From: Phycisphaeraceae bacterium
GTDB taxonomy: Bacteria; Planctomycetota; Phycisphaerae; Phycisphaerales; SM1A02
Direction of reading: 5' to 3'
NCBI GenBank assembly: GCA_019636755.1
Contig: JAHBWZ010000010.1
Coordinates: 1 to 64,000 of the forward strand
DNA length: 64,000 nucleotides
This document shows positions 7,192 through 19,178 of this stretch, in pieces (position 1 is the first letter of the stretch; the number at the start of each line of letters is the position of its first letter). The notes beneath the pieces were generated by a model. The model did not search any database. It was not told the DNA's origin and saw only the letters and a list, made by a program, of their open reading frames with translations. The position numbers and the translations under genes were made by a program.

Positions 7192-9938
7192 ATGCCGCAC
7201 GCTGCCCGACTCTCTCCGTCCTGGTCATGCCTGCTCCCGACGATCGCCATCGCATGCACCGCCGCGATCTGCCTCCTGCTCGGCGGGGCGCTGCCCCCCT
7301 CCAAACCGACGGTTGATCTCGCCGTCGTGGTCCATGCCGGCCCGCGTGCGCGCCCGGCGCCGCAGGGCGTGCGCGTCGCGCTGCTCCAGGACGGCCGGAC
7401 ATTCGAGCGGACGCTCCCGGCGGCGGGCTTCACGCTGGATGGCGCGCAGACGCTCGATCCGCGTCTCGCGCCGGGTCCGTTCGAGGCGACGTTCACCATC
7501 ACGCTGCCGCCGACGCGAGCGCGAGCCGTCCGCATCGGCGCCCGGTTCTCCGGCGGCGTACTCCTGGTCCGCGCCGACGACGCCGTGATCCTCGCCGATG
7601 CCGCCGGCGCTGATGAGCGCGAGTCCATGACCGCGCTTCCGATCGCGATCCCCGCGTCGCGCACCATCGTCTACACCTTCCGGCGCACGGGCGAGGGTCC
7701 CGCGCACTTCCGGGCGCTCTGGCAGCCCGAGGAAGCGCTGCTGCCGCTGCCGCTCACCGGGGACGGCGCCCCGCTCGCGGCGTCCGCGGCCCTGCGCGGC
7801 GAGGCGCTCTTCGTGGATCATCGCTGCGCCGCATGCCATGCCGCCGCGGATCCCGTGCTCCAGGCGCGCCTGGATCGCGCGCCGGCCCCCGCGCTGGAAG
7901 GGATCGGCGACCGCGTGCGCGCCGAGTGGATCCGCGCCTTCCTGCAGGACCCGGCCGGCGCCTCGCCCGGCACCCTGCACCCGGTGCTGCCGCTCGACGG
8001 CGCGCTGATCGACGCCCTCGCCCGGACGCTTGCACCGCGCCCGGACCGCGGCGGCGATCGGCCAGCAGCGCCGGCGGGAACGCCGCCGCCGGCGGAGATC
8101 GTGGCGGCGGGACGGGCGCACTTCCACCTCGTCGGATGCGTGGCATGCCATGGGCCGCGTGAACCGGCGGCCGTGATCCCGGGTCTCGTGGCGTCGCCGT
8201 TCGCGCCGCGGGGCGGATACGTTCCACTCGGCGCCCTGGGCAGGAAGTGGCGTCCCGGCGCGCTGGCGCGCTACCTGCGGTCGCCGCTCGCGACGCATCC
8301 CGCCGGACGGATGCCGGACCTGGCCCTCAGCGACCAGGAGGCGGAGGCGATCGCGGCATACCTGCTGGCGGACGATCCGGGCGCGTGGATCGAATCCCGC
8401 GGGACGGTCGACGCGCCCGGCGGACCGCCCGACGCCGCGCTGCTTGCCGCCGCCGGGTGCACGGCGTGTCATGGAGATCGCGGCGTGACCGGTGGCGCGA
8501 GGCAGACCGGCGCGGTGGAGGGCGGCGCGCTGTCGTCGATCACCATCGCGGCGACGGCGTGTCTCGGCGACGCGCCCACCGCAGACGCGCCGTGGTTCCC
8601 GCTGGCGCCCGGTGACCGCGCAGACCTGCTCGCTTTCCTGCACCACGCGCGCGAGACCCGATCCGCCGGCAGCGCGTGGGACGCGCTGGCGGTGGACATG
8701 ACGCGCCTGCGCTGCACGGCGTGCCATGCATTCCACGGCGAGCACGGTCCGGAGGCGGCGATCCGCGCGTATTTCGTCGCCCTGGTGGAGGCGGACATGG
8801 GCGACGAGGGCCGGCTTCCGCCCGATCTGAGCGATGCAGGCGGCCGACTGACACCGACCTGGATGCGCGCGGTCCTGGAGGACGGCGCGCGGTCGCGGCC
8901 CTGGCTCGCGGCGCGGATGCCGACCTACGGCGACGCCGCGGCGCACCTTCCGGCGCTGCTGCACGCCGCCAGCGGTGTCGGCGCCCGCGCGGACCGGGAA
9001 CCCGAGGTCACCCCGCAGCGGACGCGCGACGGCCGTGAACTCGTCGGCGCACGCGGCCTGAACTGCCTGGAGTGCCACGGCATCGCGGGACATCCCTCGA
9101 CGGGAACGCCCGGCCCCGACCTGGTCCAGATGGTGGAGCGGCTGCACCCGGAGGCATTCCGGCGCTGGCTCGCGGATCCGACGCTGCTGCGTCCCGGGAC
9201 GCGCATGCCGGCCTTCTTCATGCTCGGCCGGAGTCCCGTCACCTCGATCTGCGGCGCCGAGGCGCTGTGCCAGATCGATTCGATCCGCGCCTACCTGCTC
9301 CAGGGATCGTCGCTGCCGCTCCCCGAGGGCCTGTCCGATCCGACGGGGTTCGAACTCGTGCCCGGACAGGCACCCATCATCTTCCGCACCTTCATGAAGG
9401 ACGTGGGCGTGCGCGCCATCGCGGTGGGCTTCCCGGAGGGCGTGCACGGCGCCTTCGATGCCGAGCGGTGTGAACCGGTCCTGGCCTGGAGCGGCCGGTT
9501 CCTGAACGCCCAGGGCGCCTGGGGCGGACGCGGCGGCACGGAAACGAATCCCGACCGCGCGGCGTGGCGCAGCCCGCCCGATGCGTGGTCGCTCCGCCTC
9601 GTGACCGGCACCGAGTCGGCGCGCGCCCCGAGATTCCGAGGCTACCGCGTCGACGGTGACGGTCGCCCCGTCTTCCTGTACGACCTCCAGGCGGACGGAT
9701 CGCCCGTGCAGATCGAGGAGGCATGGGCGCCCTCGTTCAGGGACGGACACTTCCGGCTTCGCCGGACCCTGACGCTGCGCGGCGCGCCGGATGCGCGCGT
9801 GGCCATCGGTCCCGCGCTGGGCGCGTCGACGCCGGGGAGCGACCGCGGCCGCGCGCCCGATGAACTGCGGCTGGACGCGACCGGCCGCGCAGAGATCGTC
9901 CGGGAGATTCCCGCCGACGCCGATGGAGAGAGCCGACC

Positions 9939-9942
<4 letters not shown>
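7192..9942 (+). CDS. Large multiheme c-type cytochrome (five CxxCH)
   Basis: A 916-residue exported protein; residues 1-30 form a signal or anchor segment. Five CxxCH heme sites begin at Cys212, 316, 423, 508 and 625 (CAACH, CVACH, CTACH, CTACH, CLECH), spaced about 85-120 residues apart, so the middle is a string of cytochrome c-like domains. Residues about 40-190 are beta-rich with no heme motif; residues after 700 form a beta-rich C-terminal domain (about 200 aa). The role is likely periplasmic electron transfer for the partner protein encoded next, whose ATG overlaps this stop (ATGA). It resembles planctomycete heme-binding dehydrogenase systems; the substrate is not evident. Confidence 0.85.
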
Positions 9943-14191
<4,249 letters not shown>

Positions 14192-14230
14192 CCGGTCCGC
14201 GCGCCGCCGGGACGGCGCGGCGCGGGTGGC

Positions 14231-14236
14231 TACAAT
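14231..14236 (+). promoter_or_regulatory. -10 box (TACAAT) 8 nt before ATG 14245
   Basis: TACAAT with an 8-nt spacer to ATG. It decides the start of the next gene and implies a leader of only one or two nucleotides. No matching -35 is seen. Confidence 0.6.
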
Positions 14237-14244
14237 CGCCGCCC

Positions 14245-14793
14245 ATGGGTCAGCTCGCGCTGGGCTTCCGCAGCCTGCTCATCAAGATGGCCGTGTTCGT
14301 CGCACTGGCCTCGCTGCTGGCGTGGGTCCTGGGCGGCACGCTGCTGCCCCGGCGGGAGAGTGCGCAGGTCTTCCGCGCGGTCATCGACGGGACCTCGTGC
14401 GCCTGGCGGATCACGCTCGGCGGCTCGCGCCGCGGCCCCGGCCGCGAGGGCACCCGGGAGGGCACCGTGCACTGGGCGCTGGTCCTCGACCACGGCGGCG
14501 GCGAGCCGCGCGTCCTGTTCGACGGCATCTTCGACGAAGTCGCAGGCCCGTATGCGCGCGGCGACGACTTCGTCCTGGCCGGGCGCCCACGGGCCGCGGG
14601 TGGCGCGTGGCAGGTCGTCCGGCTCGCCCGGGACGGGACGCCCAGGGCCCAGGCGATGGTCGCCTCGCGGGAGGACGCAGCGCGCTGGCTGCTGGATGCG
14701 GGCGCCGGGTCCGGCGCGGCGCGGTCGAACGCGCCGGATTCGGACGCGCCGCCGGGGACCGGCGCCGGGGAGGGCAGCGCGGGCAGTCCATGA
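14245..14793 (+). CDS. Hypothetical single-TM protein
   Basis: A 182-residue protein. ATG 14245 is preferred over ATG 14188 because it sits 8 nt after a TACAAT box. A TM helix spans about residues 14-31 (KMAVFVALASLLAWVLGG), then a basic stretch and an extracytoplasmic beta-rich domain (about 40-145) with GTVHWALVLDHGGGEPRVLFDG. The last 30 residues are Gly/Ala/Pro-rich. I do not recognise the family. It could be transcribed with the CYTH gene 55 bp downstream. Confidence 0.6.
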   Translation: MGQLALGFRSLLIKMAVFVALASLLAWVLGGTLLPRRESAQVFRAVIDGTSCAWRITLGGSRRGPGREGTREGTVHWALVLDHGGGEPRVLFDGIFDEVAGPYARGDDFVLAGRPRAAGGAWQVVRLARDGTPRAQAMVASREDAARWLLDAGAGSGAARSNAPDSDAPPGTGAGEGSAGSP

Positions 14794-14848
14794 GTCCTGC
14801 GCGGCCGCACCGGCGCGTGCCGGCTGCGGCGGACACACGCACGTCGCG

Positions 14849-15373
14849 ATGCAGAATGTCGAGATCAAGTTCGAACTGCGCGATCCGGAGGCGGCACGGA
14901 TGCAGTGCCGCCTCGGCGGCGCGGCGCGGATCGGGATCCTGCGGCAGGTCGACACCTGCTACCGCCTGCCCGAGGGCCGGCTGAAGCGGCGCGAGTCGGC
15001 GGGGGAGCCGGTCGAGTGGATCTTCTATCACCGCGCCGATGTCGCGCGGCCGCGGCTGTCGTCGTTCACGATCCTCAGCGATGAACAGGCCAGGACACGG
15101 TGGGGCGTCCTGGGCCTCGTGCCGTGGCGCGTCGTCACCAAGGCGCGCGAACTCTGGCTGGACGGCAACGTCCGCCTTCATCTGGATGAGGTCGAGGGGC
15201 TGGGACGCTTCCTCGAAATCGAGGCGCTCGTCGGTCCCTCCACCGACCCGATGACGTGTCACGAGCGCATCCGGACCTGGCGTGATCGACTGGCCCCGGC
15301 ACTCGGGGAGCCCGTCTCCGCGGCGTACGCGGACCTGGTCGACTCTCCACCGGAAGAAAGCGATCGCCGATGA
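14849..15373 (+). CDS. CYTH domain protein (CyaB/ThTPase superfamily)
   Basis: A 174-residue protein starting MQNVEIKFELRD, the typical CYTH N-terminus in which charged residues of the ExExK strand bind metal and phosphate. Further conserved features are the CYRLPEGRLKRR strand pair, ARELWLDGNVRLHLDEVEGLGRFLEIE near residues 92-118, and a C-terminal YADL. CYTH enzymes act on triphosphorylated substrates (class IV adenylate cyclase, thiamine triphosphatase, tripolyphosphatase); which activity applies here cannot be read from sequence. Its stop overlaps the next ATG. Confidence 0.85.
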   Translation: MQNVEIKFELRDPEAARMQCRLGGAARIGILRQVDTCYRLPEGRLKRRESAGEPVEWIFYHRADVARPRLSSFTILSDEQARTRWGVLGLVPWRVVTKARELWLDGNVRLHLDEVEGLGRFLEIEALVGPSTDPMTCHERIRTWRDRLAPALGEPVSAAYADLVDSPPEESDRR

Positions 15374-15636
15374 GCCGCCGCGTCCATGATCATGATGACG
15401 GACCGAGCGACGAGGACCTGGACCGGTTCGCCGGAGACTCGGCGCATTGCCCGCTCTGCGGCGCGCTGGTGTATGACGACGCGTGGTCGTGTCCGTCGTG
15501 CGGCGAGGTGATCGAAGGACGGACCTCGCACCTGCACCCGGATGTCCGGAGCACCCGGCAGCGACTCTGGGTGGTCCTGGCGATCACCATCTCGCTCATC
15601 CTGAGCGGGCTGATCGTGCTGGTCCGGCTGCTCTGA
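15370..15636 (+). CDS. Small zinc-ribbon, single-TM protein
   Basis: An 88-residue protein coupled to the CYTH gene by a 4-bp ATGA overlap. Two CxxC knuckles (CPLC at about 27, CPSC at about 41) form a likely zinc ribbon; a TM helix (WVVLAITISLILSGLIVLV) ends the protein, which would leave the ribbon in the cytoplasm. The N-terminus is rich in His and Asp. Family and role are unknown. Confidence 0.7.
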   Translation: MSRRVHDHDDGPSDEDLDRFAGDSAHCPLCGALVYDDAWSCPSCGEVIEGRTSHLHPDVRSTRQRLWVVLAITISLILSGLIVLVRLL

Positions 15637-15738
15637 CGGCGCGCTCCGCATGCCGGCCGGAGCGTGTCGGACGCGCACGCGCGGACCGGCGTCCCGGGCG
15701 CCGTCGTGCCGGTCGTGCGGTCCCGTCGGACGGCCCCG

Positions 15739-16386
15739 TCATCTCGAAACCGCGGACGCGCTCCGCAGCTGCGCCAGCGTCGCCGCATCCAGGCCCAGGA
15801 ACTCGTGCATGTACCGGTCGTACGTCGCCTGGTCCTCCTCGCGGGAGAAGTCGAGGCGGAGTTCGTTGATGACCTTGGTGCCCTGGCCGATCCACTCCGT
15901 CCATGTCTCCTGCGTGATGTGCTCGCGGATCCAGGCACCCACCGGGCCGCGGAAGGGGGGCGCCGACATCCGCGTGCCGCGGCGGCCGGTCCGGCTGCAG
16001 ATGAACCGGTCGCCCGCCGGTCCGTCGTGATCCGGCGGCGCGGCGGAGACCTTCGGCGGCTCGATGCCGAAGACGGACTGCAGCAGGTTCGCCATCTCCC
16101 GTTCCGGCAGTCGATCACCCTTGCCTGCCGCGATGCGATGGCCTTCCAGGAGCAGCGTCTTCGCGGCGTCGCGCTCACCGGCCTGGATGAGCGCCGTGCC
16201 GGCCATCTGCCACGCCTTGCTCATCTCCGGGTTGATCTCCAGCACGCGCCGGAAACGGGTCGCGGCGTCGGACGGGCGTCCGGCCTCCAGGTAGAGCGAC
16301 CCCAGCGAGAAGTGCGCCATCTCGTTGTCCGGATCGGCGGCGGTCATGTGCTCGAAGCGGGCGATGCGTTCGGGAAGATCGGACAC
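15739..16386 (-). CDS. TPR protein fused to YggX-like Fe(2+)-trafficking domain
   Basis: A 215-residue protein. GTG 16386 is chosen because AAGGAG lies 6 nt upstream. Residues 1-110 hold TPR-like repeats (NEMAHFSLGSLYLEAGRPSDAATRF, then KAWQMAGTALIQAGERDAAK, quoted as separate pieces). Residues 128-200 match the small YggX family: Cys130 at the start of the domain, PPFRGPVG (143-150), then IREHITQETWTEWIGQ and KVINELRLDF, ending YMHEFL. Stand-alone YggX (about 90 aa) protects Fe-S clusters and handles labile iron. The TPR extension suggests a docking function; conserved Cys and the NE motif suggest the domain is intact. It is divergent from pyrD. Confidence 0.8.
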   Translation of the reverse strand: MSDLPERIARFEHMTAADPDNEMAHFSLGSLYLEAGRPSDAATRFRRVLEINPEMSKAWQMAGTALIQAGERDAAKTLLLEGHRIAAGKGDRLPEREMANLLQSVFGIEPPKVSAAPPDHDGPAGDRFICSRTGRRGTRMSAPPFRGPVGAWIREHITQETWTEWIGQGTKVINELRLDFSREEDQATYDRYMHEFLGLDAATLAQLRSASAVSR

Positions 16387-16392
16387 CTGGGA

Positions 16393-16398
16393 CTCCTT
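16393..16398 (-). promoter_or_regulatory. Ribosome binding site fixing GTG 16386
   Basis: AAGGAG on the minus strand, 6 nt before GTG. An in-frame GTG 15 nt further upstream has no such site. Confidence 0.7.
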
Positions 16399-16560
16399 GC
16401 TCACCGGACTCTGTGCGGACCGCATCCCGCGCCGGAGGCGCCGGGCCCGGGTGAACGGGCGGTCGGCGATCCGCGCGGGCGCACCGGGTGCGACGCGAGC
16501 GTGCACGGCCGCACGCCCGCGGGTCCGGATGGTACGCGACGACCTCGCACATGTCCGGGG

Positions 16561-16566
16561 TACGAT
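16561..16566 (+). promoter_or_regulatory. -10 box (TACGAT) before pyrD
   Basis: TACGAT is separated from ATG 16576 by 9 nt, with no Shine-Dalgarno; it predicts a 2-3 nt leader. Confidence 0.6.
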
Positions 16567-16575
16567 CCCGACCCG

Positions 16576-17523
16576 ATGCCCGACGCCCCGGATCTCTCCG
16601 TCGATCTCGCCGGCCTCCGCCTGGCATCGCCGCTCATTGCCGCCGCGGGCACCTGCGGGTACGCACATGAGTTCGACGCGGTCCTGCCCGCCCGCGCGAT
16701 CGGCGCGATCGTGACGAAGTCGATCACGCGCGAGCCGAGGGCGGGCAACCGCCCCTGGCGCATCCTCGACAGCGGCGCCGGGATGCTCAATGCCATCGGC
16801 CTGGCGAATGTCGGCGTCGAGGCGTTTCTCGGGGAGAAGCTGGCGAACGGGCGCGCCGGCGCGGGACACGCGCCGCCGGTCCCGCTCATCGGCTCCGTCG
16901 CGGGTGACTCCATCGACGCGTACGTCCGTGTCGCCGCCGCCTTCGCCGCCGAGCCGCGCCTCGCCGCCATCGAACTCAACGTCTCCTGCCCGAACACCGC
17001 GGACGGGCGCCAGTTCGGAGACGATCCCGCGGCGCTCGGCGACCTGGTCGCCGCGGTCCGCGCCGCGATTGCGGACACGCCACTGCTGGTCAAGCTCTCG
17101 CCGCTGGCACCGGATCCGATCCGCATCGCCGCGGCCGCGGTGGAGCGCGGTGCCTCCGCGCTCACGATCATGAACACGGTTCCCGCGCTCGCGATCGACG
17201 TGGAGTCGCGCCGTCCACGGTTGAGCAACGGCATGGGCGGACTCAGCGGACCGGCGATCCATCCGATGGCCGTCCGGCTGGTGCGCCTGGTCTACGAGGC
17301 GGTCGCGCGCCCGGCGTCCGTCCCCATCATCGGCCTGGGCGGCGTCATGCACTGGCGCGACGCGGCGGAGTTCGTGCTCGCCGGCGCGTCCGCGGTCGGT
17401 CTCGGCACCGCGCTCTTCGTCGATCCTCGGTGCCCGGCCAGGATTCACCGCGGACTCGCCGCCTGGGTCCGGCGGCAGGGGGCCGCGCGGCTCGCCGACC
17501 TGACCGGCGGGATGGAGGCGTGA
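16576..17523 (+). CDS. pyrD: Dihydroorotate dehydrogenase, class 1
   Basis: A 315-residue soluble TIM-barrel enzyme. It contains SPLIAAAGTCGYAHEF at the FMN end, GNRPWRI, LNAIGLAN, the catalytic loop NVSCPN with Cys as base (class 1, as opposed to Ser in class 2), KLSP, TIMNTVPALAID and the FMN phosphate site GLGGVMHWRDAAEFVLAGA. It oxidises dihydroorotate to orotate in pyrimidine synthesis; the class 1B type would use a PyrK electron-transfer subunit, which is not in the window. It is first in an operon with the metallopeptidase gene (4-bp overlap) and the THUMP methyltransferase gene. Confidence 0.93.
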   Translation: MPDAPDLSVDLAGLRLASPLIAAAGTCGYAHEFDAVLPARAIGAIVTKSITREPRAGNRPWRILDSGAGMLNAIGLANVGVEAFLGEKLANGRAGAGHAPPVPLIGSVAGDSIDAYVRVAAAFAAEPRLAAIELNVSCPNTADGRQFGDDPAALGDLVAAVRAAIADTPLLVKLSPLAPDPIRIAAAAVERGASALTIMNTVPALAIDVESRRPRLSNGMGGLSGPAIHPMAVRLVRLVYEAVARPASVPIIGLGGVMHWRDAAEFVLAGASAVGLGTALFVDPRCPARIHRGLAAWVRRQGAARLADLTGGMEA

Positions 17524-17921
17524 TGGACATCCTCCCGCGGCGCGAGCGTGCCCGGTTCGACCGGCTGCTGGAGACGGTGCTCGACGACCTGCCCGCGGCG
17601 CTGCGCGATCTGCTGGAGGACGCGCCGCTCATCGTGGACGATGCGCCGGACGACGCGCTGCTGCGTGAGCTCGGCATGGATCCGGCCGCGGACGACCTCT
17701 GCGGCCTGCACACGGGCGTCCCGCTGACCGAGCGCTCCGTCGAGGGCGGCGGCGAGACGGAACAGATCCATCTCTTCCGCGCCGGCATCATCGATCATGC
17801 CGGCGGATGGGAGGCAGGAGAAGACGCGGTGCGCCGGGAGATCCGCGTCACGCTGCTTCACGAGATCGGACACCACTTCGGACTGGACGAGAACGACCTC
17901 GAGGCGCTTGGCTATGCGTGA
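17523..17921 (+). CDS. Minimal zincin-like metallopeptidase
   Basis: A 132-residue protein beginning at the ATG that overlaps the pyrD stop. It carries HEIGHHFGLDENDLEALGY near the C-terminus, the HExxH-x-x-G-type signature of the small family Pfam calls Zincin_1, whose members are about 120-140 aa and usually of unknown substrate. LLRELGMDPAADDLCGLHTGVPLTER in the middle (two pieces) matches the family pattern of a conserved loop before the active helix. No signal peptide. It overlaps the next gene by 8 bp. Confidence 0.85.
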   Translation: MDILPRRERARFDRLLETVLDDLPAALRDLLEDAPLIVDDAPDDALLRELGMDPAADDLCGLHTGVPLTERSVEGGGETEQIHLFRAGIIDHAGGWEAGEDAVRREIRVTLLHEIGHHFGLDENDLEALGYA

Positions 17922-19131
17922 TCGACGGACAGGTCCGCCCGATCGCACCCGCCGGCCCGCCGTGCCGTTCGCGGATCCGATCACCGACCGGTCGACGCTC
18001 TATGTAACCTGCACGCCGGGGCTCGCCCCCTGCGTCGCGGACGAGATCGCGGCCCTCGGTCTCCCGGTCGGCATGGTCGACGCCACCGGCGTCGCCACCG
18101 AGGGCGGCCTGGACGAGGCGATCCGGCTGAACCTTGAACTGCGGACCGCGATGCACGTGCTCTTCCAGGTGGCCCGGTTCCCGTGCAGCACGCCGCAGGA
18201 CCTGCAGCAGGCGCTGCGCGGGCTGCCGTGGGAGCGCTGGATCGACGTGGACAGCACGCTCAGCGTCCTTTCGCGCGTGAACCATCCGTCGATCCGGAAC
18301 ACGATGTACGCGAACGTCGCGGTGAAGGACGCGGTCGTCGATCGCATCCGCGCCGAGCGCGGCGCCCGGCCGGATTCCGGTCCCGACCTGGACGGCGTCG
18401 TGCTGGATCTCTTCTGGTCGGGCGACACGGCGGTGATCTCCGTCAACACCTCCGGTCCGAAACTCTCCGATCGCGGATACCGCCGGCTTCCCCACCATGC
18501 GCCGGTGCGCGAGACGCTGGCTGCGGGCGTGCTGCACCTGGCGGGGTACGATCCGGCGCGCCCGCTGCTCGCGCCCATGTGCGGCAGCGGCACGTTCGCG
18601 ATCGAGGGCGCCCTGCGCGCCGCGGGGCGCGCGCCCGGACTCCTGCGCAGCGCGTTCGCGCTGCGCCACCTGAAGGGGTTTCCGACCGCCCGGTTCGATT
18701 CCATCCGCGCCGACCTGCGCAGGCGCCGCGCGCCGGCGCAGGTCGGTCCGGTCTTCGCGAGCGACCTGGATCCGGGCGCCATCCACGCCGCCCGCGCCAA
18801 CGCGATGACCGCGGGCGTCGAGCAGCGCATCCGGTTCGAGGTCGCGGACTTCGAGTCGGCGGCGATCCCGGACGAGCCGGGACTGGTGGTGATGAATCCC
18901 GAGTACGGACGGCGCCTGGGCGACCCGCAGGCGCTGGCCGGCACCTGGCGCCGGATCGGCGACTTCCTCAAACAGCGACTCCCGGGCTGGCGGGCCGCGA
19001 TCCTCTGCGGCGAGAGCGCCCTCGCCAGGCAGATCGGCCTGCGCCCGGCGCGGCGCATTCCCGTGGTGCACGCGGGCCTGGATGCGCGCATCCTGCTGTT
19101 CGACCTGTACGAAGGGTCGCGGAGACCGTAG
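17914..19131 (+). CDS. THUMP-domain class I RNA methyltransferase (RlmL/YpsC-like)
   Basis: A 405-residue protein: N-terminal ferredoxin-like/THUMP region (about 25-165, starting LYVTCTPGLAPCVADEIAALG) and a Rossmann methyltransferase with APMCGSGTFAIEGAL as SAM motif I and SDLDPGAIHAARANA as motif II. The catalytic motif is NPEYG where the family normally has NPPYG, so the second residue of the [ND]PPY loop is Glu. Relatives methylate N2 of guanine in 23S rRNA (G2445 for RlmL). Lack of the RlmK half makes it YpsC-like. The altered motif leaves activity uncertain. Confidence 0.85.
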   Translation: MRDRRTGPPDRTRRPAVPFADPITDRSTLYVTCTPGLAPCVADEIAALGLPVGMVDATGVATEGGLDEAIRLNLELRTAMHVLFQVARFPCSTPQDLQQALRGLPWERWIDVDSTLSVLSRVNHPSIRNTMYANVAVKDAVVDRIRAERGARPDSGPDLDGVVLDLFWSGDTAVISVNTSGPKLSDRGYRRLPHHAPVRETLAAGVLHLAGYDPARPLLAPMCGSGTFAIEGALRAAGRAPGLLRSAFALRHLKGFPTARFDSIRADLRRRRAPAQVGPVFASDLDPGAIHAARANAMTAGVEQRIRFEVADFESAAIPDEPGLVVMNPEYGRRLGDPQALAGTWRRIGDFLKQRLPGWRAAILCGESALARQIGLRPARRIPVVHAGLDARILLFDLYEGSRRP

Positions 19132-19178
19132 CGGCAGGCGCTGCGGGCATCGCGCGAGATCCCCGCGACGGTCCCGGA

